Position numbers and translations under genes: made by a program
DNA from: Nitrospira sp.
Lineage (GTDB): Bacteria > Nitrospirota > Nitrospiria > Nitrospirales > Nitrospiraceae
DNA length: 12,234 nucleotides
Assembly: GCA_012032965.1 (NCBI GenBank)
Contig: JAAUPT010000015.1
Location: 1-12,234 of the forward strand
Direction of reading: 5' to 3'
Shown: positions 6,144-12,234 of the stretch, piece by piece
Numbering within the stretch: the stretch's first letter is position 1
Layout: each line of letters opens with the position of its first letter
The notes under the pieces: model-generated
What the model saw: only the letters and a program-made list of their open reading frames with translations
The model's database searches: none
Told to the model about the DNA's origin: nothing

Positions 6144-6689
6144 TTACTTCGACGAGGCTTGCGCGACATCCAAGACTTGCACATCGAAATGCAATGTCTT
6201 GCCGGCGAGTGGATGGTTGAAGTCGAGTACAACCGTGTCGTTCTTCACTTCGGAAATGCGCGGAAAGACTTTTTTCCCGTCGGGTGTTTTCCCTTCTAGC
6301 CGTGCTCCTACCTTGTGTGAATCAGGTGGCACGGCCTTTTTCTCAATCTCCTGGAACGCCTTCGGATCGACAGTGCCATAACCCTCTGCCGGGGCGACCG
6401 TGAACTGCTTTTTCTCGCCAACGGCCATTCCTTCGAGCTGTTTCTCGACCCCGGGAATGAGTTGATGACTGCCCTGGGTGACTTTCAACGGCTCCCCGCC
6501 GACGTTTGAATCGACGACGGACTGATCCTCGAGCTTGAGGGTGTATTCCAACGAGACTTGTTTTCCGTTCGAGACGGTCATGGGTGATGCTCCTTTCTTT
6601 TGGTCTCCCGCTGCGGCACAGGCAGCTGAGAGGATGAGAATTGTGCAGCAACCACACAGTGTCTGAAGCACGATACGCGGACGTCTCAT
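6144..6689 (-). CDS. Exported SlyD-like FKBP-type peptidyl-prolyl cis-trans isomerase
   Basis: Proline isomerase and chaperone of 181 aa. The ATG at 6689 has AGGAGG seven to eight nt upstream. Residues 1-28 are a signal peptide (basic MRRPR, hydrophobic 7-24, AAA|G); a Cys at 24 after SAA resembles an imperfect lipobox, so a lipoprotein anchor is possible but not firm. The mature part is SlyD-like: VSLEYTLKLEDQSVVDSNVGGEPLKV (45-70), HQLIPGVEKQLEGMAVGEKKQFTVAPAEGYG (75-105), an inserted insert-in-flap domain (about 108-160) and the closing LDFNHPLAGKTLHFDVQVLDV (155-175). It lacks the metal-binding His/Cys-rich tail of cytoplasmic SlyD. The predicted site of action is the periplasm or outer face of the inner membrane. 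It is a single gene, followed by a strong hairpin. A palindrome at 6805-6820 lies about 115 bp upstream. Confidence 0.9.
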   Translation of the reverse strand: MRRPRIVLQTLCGCCTILILSAACAAAGDQKKGASPMTVSNGKQVSLEYTLKLEDQSVVDSNVGGEPLKVTQGSHQLIPGVEKQLEGMAVGEKKQFTVAPAEGYGTVDPKAFQEIEKKAVPPDSHKVGARLEGKTPDGKKVFPRISEVKNDTVVLDFNHPLAGKTLHFDVQVLDVAQASSK

Positions 6690-6804
6690 GGGGGCACCTC
6701 CTGGAAGCAGTGGTTCGTGCATAGACTGGAAAGAGTCGCGGGACGAATGCGCGAGTGTGGGCGATCGGCTCCAGACTATGTTGGTGGATTACTGGTTACG
6801 CTAC

Positions 6805-6820
6805 CACATGAAGTCATGTG
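6805..6820. promoter_or_regulatory. Palindrome CACATGA-AG-TCATGTG (candidate operator upstream of FKBP gene)
   Basis: Perfect 7-bp arms with a 2-bp centre, flanked by direct copies of GCTACC (6800-6805 and 6823-6828). It is in the 285-bp non-coding gap between the FKBP start and the DUF1579 end; nothing else gene-like is seen there. Symmetric sites of this size suit a helix-turn-helix dimer. The target promoter was not identified. Confidence 0.35.
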
Positions 6821-6926
6821 ATGCTACCGGCAATTTGCGACTGTTCTATTGTGGAACAGGTCACACGAACACCGAAGAGGAGCTGATGATAGACGGTGAT
6901 GGAGTAAGAGCAAGGAGTGCAACAGG

Positions 6927-6964
6927 TTGGTTGATGGCTTCCGACCATGGAAGCCATCAACCAA
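6927..6964. terminator. 16-bp perfect hairpin downstream of the DUF1579 gene
   Basis: TTGGTTGATGGCTTCC (6927-6942), loop GACCAT, then its exact complement (6949-6964). It begins 11 nt after the DUF1579 stop on the minus strand. The stem is very stable, but only a weak T-poor tail follows, so it is either a terminator working with Rho or a 3' stability element. Confidence 0.6.
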
Positions 6965-6974
6965 TCAGCGTTGC

Positions 6975-7574
6975 CTATTCTTTTCGGGTATACGTGATCT
7001 CCAGCACCTTCATTTCCTTTTGTCCATGGTGCGTGCCGTACATGTCGAAGGTCTGGTTGTTCTGATCGATGATCTTCCAGACCGCGCGATGTGACATCTT
7101 TCCTCCGCCCGGCTCTGGATGGGAACCTTTCAGGGCGATGGTCTTGCCGTCGGCGCTGGCCGTTCCTTCCATGAAGAAGATGCCCGTGCCCATCGTATCA
7201 ATCCAGGCGGTGACATATTTCTTGGTCAGATTGTCGTACCCGTCAATGCCGACTCCCAAGAAGGGCTGTCCCATCATGTGGGAGTTGTACTCCTGGTAGA
7301 GAAACCGCCCATCCAGTAACATCTTCATCTCCGCGGTGCCGGTGGATTCCGTCGGGGGCTTGCCTGGCTCCATCCACTCCTTGGTGGTGGTCGTCCAGCT
7401 GCCGGCCAGCGTCGCAAACAGCTTGTGCGGTTCGCCCGGCGTGGCGGCCTGCTTCCACAGTTCCATCATGGCCTGAGGATCCATCGGCTTCTCCGATTTC
7501 TTGTCCTTGGCCAGAACGGGCGAAACGCTCAACGTGATGCACAACGTGCTCATGACAAGAATCATAAAACGCAT
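6975..7574 (-). CDS. DUF1579 exported protein of unknown function
   Basis: 199 aa from ATG 7574 with AAGGAGG six nt upstream. Residues 1-22 are a clear signal peptide (MRFMILVMSTLCITLSVSPVLA|KDKK). The mature part has a Lys/Met-rich linker, then the DUF1579 body: HKLFATLAGSWTTTTKEWMEPG, the GTAEMKMLLDGRFLYQEYNSHMMGQPFLGVGIDGYDNLTKKYVTAWIDTMGTGIFFMEGT run, KTIALKGSHP, and the closing YGTHHGQKEMKVLEITYTRK. The family is predicted to form a lipocalin-like beta barrel and is common as a single exported protein in environmental bacteria; no ligand or reaction is known to me. It lies 74 nt after the MoaD-like gene on the same strand but has its own strong ribosome site and a 3' hairpin, so it is probably a separate unit. 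Confidence 0.85.
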   Translation of the reverse strand: MRFMILVMSTLCITLSVSPVLAKDKKSEKPMDPQAMMELWKQAATPGEPHKLFATLAGSWTTTTKEWMEPGKPPTESTGTAEMKMLLDGRFLYQEYNSHMMGQPFLGVGIDGYDNLTKKYVTAWIDTMGTGIFFMEGTASADGKTIALKGSHPEPGGGKMSHRAVWKIIDQNNQTFDMYGTHHGQKEMKVLEITYTRKE

Positions 7575-7648
7575 GATGGCCTCCTTATGGTTAACGTGGT
7601 TCGATGGAAGTCAAAAGTGTCTTGAGCAAATGTTTCGACCTTAGATGA

Positions 7649-7945
7649 TCAGCCCCCAGCCATGGCTCCCACGATCAACAATGGTTCGGTTCCGCCCACG
7701 ACCGTGTCTGGAAGGGGAGCATCCGCTGATAGGTGCGACAAATCCTGTTCGCACGCGAAGAACCGGATGAACGGCCGGCGTCGCTTGGTGACATGATCAC
7801 GGATCGTTCCTCGTAGCGTGGGATAACGAACCTCCAATGAATCGAGGACGGAGTCGATGGTCGCTGGACTCACAGGGTCCAGCGTGACCTCGCCATCTAT
7901 GCGTGCCAACGTTCGTAAATGTTGTGGGAGCACGACGCGAATCAT
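7649..7945 (-). CDS. MoaD/ThiS-like ubiquitin-fold protein ending in Gly-Gly
   Basis: 98 aa from ATG 7945, which overlaps the stop of the BNR gene as ATGA. The protein starts [16 protein letters not shown] and has the beta-grasp layout of MoaD/ThiS sulfur carriers ([22 protein letters not shown], 29-50), ending in [12 protein letters not shown] with the C-terminal di-glycine that such carriers need for adenylation and thiocarboxylate formation. The middle ([18 protein letters not shown]) replaces the usual 'vNge' strand. No E1-like activating enzyme (MoeB/ThiF) or molybdopterin gene is in the window, so a role in cofactor synthesis is not supported by context. Translational coupling to a propeller protein suggests the two act together. 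I have seen similar pairs in environmental genomes, with function unknown. Confidence 0.82.
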   Translation of the reverse strand: MIRVVLPQHLRTLARIDGEVTLDPVSPATIDSVLDSLEVRYPTLRGTIRDHVTKRRRPFIRFFACEQDLSHLSADAPLPDTVVGGTEPLLIVGAMAGG

Positions 7946-9125
7946 GGCAAGGTCTGAACCTCCACTGATAAGACTGCCGGCAGATCCCGTACAATCGGTG
8001 TCCAACTATCTCCGCTGTTGGCTGAGCCATAGACTTGACCACCAGTTGTGCCGAAGTACACGCCGCAGGGATCCAGTTGATCGACGGCCATGGCATCGCG
8101 CAGGACGTTGACGTAGCAATCTTGCTGAGGGAGCCCCCTGGTCAGGGCCTCCCATTCGTGTCCGCCCACCGTACTACGATACACACGCAGCTTGCCATCA
8201 GGCGGATAGTGTTCGGAGTCGCTTTTGATGGGGACCACGTAGACCGTGTTCGGTTCATGCGCATGCACCGCGATGGGAAATCCGAAATCGCTCGGTAAGT
8301 TGCCGCTGATTTCCTGCCAGGATTCTCCTCCGTTGTCGCTACGCAGCACGTCCCAGTGTTTCTGCATGAAGAGGACCTCTGGGCGTGATGGATGCATCGT
8401 GATGCAATGCACACAGTGGCCGACTTCCGCATCCGGATCGGGCAACTCGTACTTCGACAGGAGTCCCTTGTTGGTGGGCCACCATGTCTGCCCGGCATCG
8501 TCACTACGAAATGAGCCGGCTGCTGAGATGGCGACGAACATGCGGTCCGGCTGTCCAGTATTCAGCAAGATGGTATGTAGGCACATCCCGCCTGCGCCCG
8601 GTTGCCACAGGTGTCCTTTCGCATTCCGCAGCCCAGCCAACTCGTTCCAACTCTTGCCACCGTCGGTGGATTTGAAGATTGCCGCATCTTCCACACCGGC
8701 ATAGACTGTATCCGGATCGGTCAACGACGGTTCGAGATGCCACACGCGTTTGAATTCCCACGGACGCTGTGAGCCATCGTAATGCTGGTGTGTGGTTAGT
8801 GGCTGACCCGTTTCGGTGGAGCTGTCATACAGAAACATATTGCTTTCAGCCTTCGGCATGCCGTCCGGCCCCATGAGGTCTTCCGGTTTTGTCCCGGGCG
8901 GATTCCAGGTGTTGCCGCCGTCATCCGATCGCTGGATGACCTGGCCGAACCAACTGCTCGTTTGCGAGGCGTAAATCCGATCAGGATCAACAGGCGAGCC
9001 CTTGAGGTGGTAGACCTCCCATCCACCGAAGTGAGGACCATCAATCTTCCATCGTTTCTGCTTGCCGTCTGCTGTCAGATGAACGCCCCTTTCTTTGTTC
9101 CAACCAGGACTCGAATTGTGCTCAT
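7942..9125 (-). CDS. BNR/Asp-box beta-propeller protein (sialidase-like fold), frameshift near codon 16
   Basis: About 395 aa. Six Asp-box type repeats are visible: [32 protein letters not shown], the degenerate STVGGHEW, and SANSGDSW, each at the corner of a propeller blade. The sialidase catalytic set was not seen, so a binding or structural role is more likely than glycosidase activity. There is no signal peptide. The uninterrupted frame runs from GTG 9165, but it lacks a ribosome site and codes an odd peptide. A different frame from ATG 9125, with AAAGGAG seven nt upstream, codes [16 protein letters not shown], which then fits onto [27 protein letters not shown] in the main frame if one C is restored near 9077 (reads ATC-TGA where ATC-CTG-ACA is expected). 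I therefore place the start at 9125. It is the second gene of a three-gene cluster and overlaps the MoaD-like gene. Confidence 0.82.
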
Positions 9126-9142
9126 GGAACGCTCCTTTATTG

Positions 9143-9286
9143 CTAGGCGCGGCTTCGCTCTTCACTTGGTAATCCGGAGACCTCGATTAGTGGTCGTACT
9201 TCAACCGTCAGCATGTCATTCCGTTTGCCTTCGGGGATCTTGTTAAAGGTCTCTTCGGTATGGTGCACCAACAGCAGGTATTTCAT
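9143..9286 (-). CDS. Short YCII-like N-terminal ORF (47 aa), probably truncated
   Basis: ATG 9286 with a perfect GGAGG five nt upstream, ending at TAG 9143-9145. It starts [26 protein letters not shown], which matches the opening strand and helix of YCII-related (DGPF) proteins that normally run to about 110-130 aa. After residue 38 the sequence turns to [10 protein letters not shown] and stops, without the expected TDGPF... segment. The stop lies 5 nt before the ribosome site of the BNR gene, so the ORF is well placed to be translated as the first gene of the cluster. It may be a remnant left by a deletion that joined a YCII gene to the BNR gene, or a kept leader ORF. The translation signals are good; the product is uncertain. 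Confidence 0.55.
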   Translation of the reverse strand: MKYLLLVHHTEETFNKIPEGKRNDMLTVEVRPLIEVSGLPSEERSRA

Positions 9287-9307
9287 GGCCACCTCCTGTG
9301 ACATAAC

Positions 9308-9407
9308 ATAGTCGTCGGAGATTGCTAAAATCGACAGGGCGTTTGTTACATCAGACCGGCACGATGGGCGTCGTGGCCGATCTGGGTTGCAACTCGGTGA
9401 CGACTAT
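9308..9407. repeat. Inverted copies of ATAGTCGTC in the divergent intergenic region
   Basis: ATAGTCGTC at 9308-9316 and its complement GACGACTAT at 9399-9407, one near each of the divergent genes (YCII-like start at 9286, vapB at 9461). Nine bases is short enough that chance is possible. Confidence 0.3.
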
Positions 9408-9423
9408 CTGATAAAAATAGGAC

Positions 9424-9435
9424 ATTGACATCAAT
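9424..9435. promoter_or_regulatory. Palindrome ATTGA-CA-TCAAT over the vapB -35 box (candidate operator)
   Basis: Perfect 5-bp arms centred on the -35 element. Ribbon-helix-helix antitoxins commonly bind such sites in their own promoter, alone or with the toxin, so autorepression is likely. A direct repeat ATATGA (9434-9439 and 9447-9452) follows with 13-bp spacing. Confidence 0.5.
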
Positions 9436-9453
9436 ATGAGCAATAGATATGAT
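9425..9453 (+). promoter_or_regulatory. Near-consensus sigma70 promoter of vapBC, predicted leaderless
   Basis: TTGACA (9425-9430, six of six), 17 nt, TATGAT (9448-9453, five of six). The -10 box ends only seven nt before the vapB ATG at 9461, so transcription should start on or next to the start codon. No ribosome site is present before the ATG, which agrees with a leaderless message. Confidence 0.7.
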
Positions 9454-9460
9454 TTGATGC

Positions 9461-9718
9461 ATGAGAACGACGATTAATCTGCCTGATGACCTTATAGCGC
9501 AGATCAAGAAACTCGCGGCCGCATCCCACTCTACGGTGACTGCCCTCATTGAGGATACGCTGCGTGAGAGTCTGGCAAGACGCCGTCGCTCACGGCGGTC
9601 CGGACGAGTGATCTTGCCGACATATGGGAAGAAGGGGCCGCTCCCTGGAGTGGATATCGACGATACCGCGTCTCTGCTTGATGTGATGGAGTCATCTGTT
9701 GATACTGCCCGACGTTAA
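9461..9718 (+). CDS. VapB-like ribbon-helix-helix antitoxin
   Basis: 85 aa from ATG 9461. The N-terminal ribbon-helix-helix fold is clear: MRTTINLPDDLIAQIKKLAAASHSTVTALIEDTLRESLARR (1-41) has the DNA-contacting strand RTTINL, helix A, the SHSTVTALI turn and helix B. A basic stretch RRRRSRRSGR (40-49) follows, then a Gly/Pro-rich tail (LPTYGKKGPLPGVDIDDTASLLDVMES) typical of the toxin-binding region of antitoxins paired with PIN toxins. Length is normal. It overlaps the toxin start by 20 nt. Transcription is probably from the leaderless promoter just upstream, with autoregulation at the overlapping palindrome. Confidence 0.88.
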   Translation: MRTTINLPDDLIAQIKKLAAASHSTVTALIEDTLRESLARRRRSRRSGRVILPTYGKKGPLPGVDIDDTASLLDVMESSVDTARR

Positions 9719-10126
9719 TGTCCTCGTCTATGCGCACCGGCACGATTCGGCCCGCCACTCGGATTACCAGAACTGGTTAGAGAGACTCCTCGATTCTGAC
9801 AGGGCGTTCGGCATATGCGATCTGGTGCTGAGCGGATTTCTCCGAGTGGTGACCCACCCGCGGGTTTCGGCGATCCCACTCCGCTGCCGCTCGCCATGCA
9901 ATTTGTCTCATTGCTGCGAAATCACCCGAATGCCGTGACGCTTGCGCCGGGCGAACGACACTGGGATATCTTCCAACGTTTGTGCCAAGAGGTGAACGCC
10001 AAGGGGAACCTCATTCCCGATACCTACCTGGCCGCTCTCGCCATCGAGACAGGTGCTGAGTGGATCACGACCGACCGGGACTATGCCCGCTTCAAGAGCC
10101 TACGCTGGAAACATCCTCTCGGCTGA
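9699..10126 (+). pseudogene. VapC-like PIN-domain ribonuclease toxin, frameshifted by one base near 9866
   Basis: Would be about 142 aa. The TTG start at 9699 has GGAG (9688-9691) seven nt upstream and lies inside the end of the antitoxin gene. The first frame gives ILPDVNVLVYAHRHDSARHSDYQNWLERLL ... LVLSGFLRVVTHPRV, with the first PIN aspartate at residue 5. From about 9867 the homologous peptide continues in another frame: FGDPTPLPLAMQFV ... NLIPDTYLAALAIETGAEWITTDRDYARFKSLRWKHPLG, with the C-terminal PIN aspartates, ending at TGA 10124. Restoring one T in the TTT at 9865-9867 (GTT-TTC-GGC) rejoins the two. The lesion could be real loss of the toxin or a homopolymer base-call error. The Gly in LSGFLR is normal for this subgroup and is not a lost catalytic residue. 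Confidence 0.85.
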
Positions 10127-10181
10127 TCCGCTAGAAACCCGCCAGCGCTGCCACATTTGTTTATGGGGGCAATATTCTCCT

Positions 10182-10904
10182 CTAGTACGGTTCTCCTCGG
10201 ATTCGGGCGAGGATCGTCGCGATGGTGTGGGGCATGCGGGCTCTGGGCCAGCCGGTGTCCATTGTCTCCGCGTTCCATGCGGCGGCAATCGCATGCTTGA
10301 TGGCCTGCGGTGGAGCGTTGATCGTTCCGAGAAACGCCTGGTGAGGTCGGTCCGAACGGTAATCCGGTTGTCGCGATGGGTGCTTGAGGTACCGTGCGAC
10401 GAGATCGGCGCCCATGCCATGCAGAATCGTTCCGTGAAAGAGCAGCGCTTTTCCGGTTCGTCGTTGCGCGTTGCCGGAAATTTTCCTGTCGCCGATTGCG
10501 AGGTCGCTGATACCCCGGAAGACCGTGGTCGGCTCCCACCGGCGAAGTACCGTAGCTATTCGTTCCAGGATAAATCGATTGGTGGTGCGAATATTCGCGA
10601 GGTCTGGATGCCAATCGAGCGGCAGCACCAAGGCATACGAGAGGCAACCTGGTCCTTGCAAGACGGTTCCTCCGCCGCTCACTCGTCGAAGGATAGGCAG
10701 GCCGTCTTCGTGGCAGGCCATCAGGTCGACATCATCGGCCACACAAGAAGCGCGGCCTAACACGACGAAGTGACGGTCGCTTTCCCAAAAGCGAAGCACA
10801 GGGTCTCCACCCCGCTCATCCAATTCCTCCAGTAACGCTTCATCGAGCGCAAGATTCTCGACAGGAAGGGGGAGTGTCAGATCGAGCAAGCGGAGCGTCG
10901 GCAC
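10182..10904 (-). CDS. Lipoate-protein ligase A family protein
   Basis: 240 aa. Attaches lipoate (or octanoate) to lipoyl domains through an acyl-AMP intermediate. Starts at GTG 10904, one nt after the stop of the dihydrolipoamide dehydrogenase gene, so translation is probably coupled. Visible family motifs: LDEALLEELDERGGDPVLRFWES (20-42), HFVVLGR, the nucleotide-binding RRVSGGGTVLQGPGCL (73-88), the catalytic lysine Lys141 in SDLAIGDRKISGNAQRR (133-149), and LLFHGTILHGM (154-164). The C-terminal part is short, lacking the separate accessory domain of E. coli LplA, which is common among bacterial LplA-like proteins where it is absent or encoded apart. Octanoyltransferase LipM is an alternative family member; the Lys and SGGG motifs do not decide this. 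The window edge hides whether the target complex genes are upstream. Confidence 0.88.
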   Translation of the reverse strand: MPTLRLLDLTLPLPVENLALDEALLEELDERGGDPVLRFWESDRHFVVLGRASCVADDVDLMACHEDGLPILRRVSGGGTVLQGPGCLSYALVLPLDWHPDLANIRTTNRFILERIATVLRRWEPTTVFRGISDLAIGDRKISGNAQRRTGKALLFHGTILHGMGADLVARYLKHPSRQPDYRSDRPHQAFLGTINAPPQAIKHAIAAAWNAETMDTGWPRARMPHTIATILARIRGEPY

Positions 10905-10905
10905 C

Positions 10906-12234
10906 TCATGACCGCTTGGGGATGAAGAGGTGCGTTGGCGAGCCGTGGAACGATTCAGCCGCTTCCATGACCGTTTCGCTCAACGTCGGATGTGGATGGA
11001 TGGAGGCCACGAGGTCTTCCGCGACTGCGCCCATTTCGATGGCTAGGACTCCTTCGGCGATCAACTCACCTGCGCCGATACCGCAAAGCCCCATACCGAG
11101 CACGCGTCCGGATTCTGGATCGAGCACGAGCTTGGTGAGACCTTCGTTGCGGCCTAACGTCGTCGCCCGTCCCGAGGCGGCCCAGGGAAACCGCACGACC
11201 TTCACGGCTTGCCCCGAGGTTTTGGCCGCGTCTTCTGTCAGCCCGCACCAGGCGATTTCAGGGTCGGTGAAGACGACGGCCGGGATCGCTGCGGCATCGA
11301 AGGCTGTCTGTTTTCCGGCGATGACTCGAGCAGCGACTAGCCCTTCGTGCGTGGCCTTGTGGGCGAGCATCGGTTCGCCCACTATGTCACCGATCGCAAA
11401 GATGTTCGGTTCGGTCGTGCGCATCTGCCGATCGACCTGGATGAAGCCGTTCGGTGTGAGCGCGATCTTGGTGTGTTCCAGCCCAAGCTGGCCGGTACTG
11501 GGTTTACGTCCCACGGCAACGAGCACGCGATCAAAGGTCTCGGTGCCGGTTCCTTGAGAGTCTGTGAAGGTCGCAACCAGACCGTCCTTCCGCGCCTCCA
11601 ACTGTTCCACGGTGGTATTCAACTTGATGGCCTTGAAGCGGCGTTGCATCCGCTGATTGAGCGGTCGCACAAGATCTGCATCGACGCTGTTCAACAGGCG
11701 TGGTAGTGCCTCGACCACCGTGACTTGGGAGCCGAGGGCCTGATAGACGGTGCCCAACTCGAGGCCGATATAGCCTCCACCGACGACCAGTAGGCGAGCG
11801 GGGATGTCCACCAACTGAAGCGCACTCGTGGAATCCATGACGCGTGGATCGTCGAGCTTCAGCGATTTTGGAATAGCCGGCTGCGAGCCGGCTGCAAGGA
11901 TTGCATGTGCGAACGAGAGTTCGCCCGGTGCGTTTGGGCCGGAGAGTTGAAGGGTCGTCGGGTCTTTAAACGTAGCCCGTGCCTGGATGACCTCGACCTT
12001 CCGGCTGCCTGCCAGTGACCGCACCCCCTTTGTGAGTTTACCGATAATCGCCTGTACGCGGCCACGAAACGTCTCCAGGTCCACGCGCGGCTTGTCGAAA
12101 TGAATACCCCAGGCTGCCGCCTCGTCTGCGTCAGTGAGCAAGCGAGCAGCATGAAGCAAGGCTTTGGAGGGAATACAGCCGCGCAACAGGCACGTCCCGC
12201 CCAGTTGTGGATCCTCCTCGATCAGGGCCGTGCG
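10906..12234 (-). CDS. lpdA: Dihydrolipoamide dehydrogenase (E3), N-terminus beyond right edge
   Basis: FAD-dependent E3 that reoxidises dihydrolipoyl groups with NAD+. 442 residues are visible; the frame is open to the window edge, so only about 30 N-terminal residues (FAD-binding GxGxxG strand) are missing from a normal ~470 aa. The redox-active disulfide motif GGTCLLRGCIPSK lies near 12170-12210, followed by the FAD domain. The NAD domain has VVGGGYIGLELG and VTVVE (about 11710-11785), then AIGDIVGEPMLAHKATHEG, and the C-terminal interface domain ends with the catalytic HPHPTLSETVMEA. The motif CLLRGC carries Leu where many E3s have Asn, which is tolerated. Glutathione or mercuric reductase is excluded by the HPHPTLSE ending and the adjacent lipoate ligase. 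The adjacency suggests an operon for a 2-oxoacid dehydrogenase or glycine cleavage complex. Confidence 0.93.
   Translation of the reverse strand, partial: RTALIEEDPQLGGTCLLRGCIPSKALLHAARLLTDADEAAAWGIHFDKPRVDLETFRGRVQAIIGKLTKGVRSLAGSRKVEVIQARATFKDPTTLQLSGPNAPGELSFAHAILAAGSQPAIPKSLKLDDPRVMDSTSALQLVDIPARLLVVGGGYIGLELGTVYQALGSQVTVVEALPRLLNSVDADLVRPLNQRMQRRFKAIKLNTTVEQLEARKDGLVATFTDSQGTGTETFDRVLVAVGRKPSTGQLGLEHTKIALTPNGFIQVDRQMRTTEPNIFAIGDIVGEPMLAHKATHEGLVAARVIAGKQTAFDAAAIPAVVFTDPEIAWCGLTEDAAKTSGQAVKVVRFPWAASGRATTLGRNEGLTKLVLDPESGRVLGMGLCGIGAGELIAEGVLAIEMGAVAEDLVASIHPHPTLSETVMEAAESFHGSPTHLFIPKRS

Noticed and set aside
9830..9845. Possible loss of a catalytic Glu in VapC (LSGFLR)
   Set aside because: In this VapC subgroup Gly or Ala before FLR is usual, so it is not an inactivating change.

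Overview
This 12.2-kb window is bacterial chromosome, moderately GC-rich, densely packed and on mixed strands. The gene content is a Fur-regulated iron transporter, a dihydrolipoamide dehydrogenase with lipoate ligase, a periplasmic SlyD-type FKBP, a BNR propeller paired with a MoaD-like protein, and several toxin-antitoxin or conflict genes. Its style (strong AGGAGG sites, frequent GTG/TTG starts) would fit a Nitrospira-like environmental bacterium, but that is an inference from general impression, not from a marker gene. There are no rRNA, tRNA, CRISPR or transposase genes.

Layout. 1-1039 (minus): fur, then the 5' part of an Fe(III)-type ABC substrate-binding protein that runs off the left edge. 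1193-1789 (plus): a Panacea/YwgA-like protein of unknown role. 1777-3310 (minus): an M32 carboxypeptidase with an intact catalytic half and an N-terminal half broken by at least seven one-base indels. 3411-4055 (plus): a CCoAOMT-type O-methyltransferase. 4126-4958 (minus): an MntA/HepT toxin-antitoxin module whose HepT carries an in-frame stop. 4959-5310: a regulatory-looking gap with a helically phased GTATC/GATAC array. 5311-6015 (plus): a DUF4231 two-TM membrane protein followed by a 38-codon stub of an 'MPFG' conflict-type protein. 6144-7574 (minus): a signal-peptide-bearing SlyD-like FKBP and a DUF1579 protein, each followed by a strong hairpin. 7649-9286 (minus): a truncated YCII-like ORF, a BNR propeller protein and a MoaD/ThiS-like protein, tightly packed. 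9461-10126 (plus): VapB/VapC, apparently transcribed without a leader, with vapC frameshifted. 10182-12234 (minus): dihydrolipoamide dehydrogenase (N-terminus off the right edge) followed 1 nt later by a lipoate-protein ligase.

Working together. Fur and the iron-binding protein form an iron-homeostasis pair. Dihydrolipoamide dehydrogenase and LplA-type ligase serve lipoyl-dependent 2-oxoacid dehydrogenase or glycine-cleavage complexes. The middle of the window is an accessory patch: two toxin-antitoxin modules in which each antitoxin reads intact and each toxin is broken, plus a degraded conflict-system remnant.

A caution on sequence quality. The breaks in the M32 peptidase, the BNR protein and vapC are nearly all single-base length changes, mostly in short homopolymers, which is also the signature of indel-type sequencing or assembly error. 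The HepT stop is a substitution and is not explained that way. The best candidates for real unexplained biology are the phased GTATC/GATAC array, the leaderless vapB promoter with a palindrome over its -35, and the propeller/MoaD-like coupled pair.
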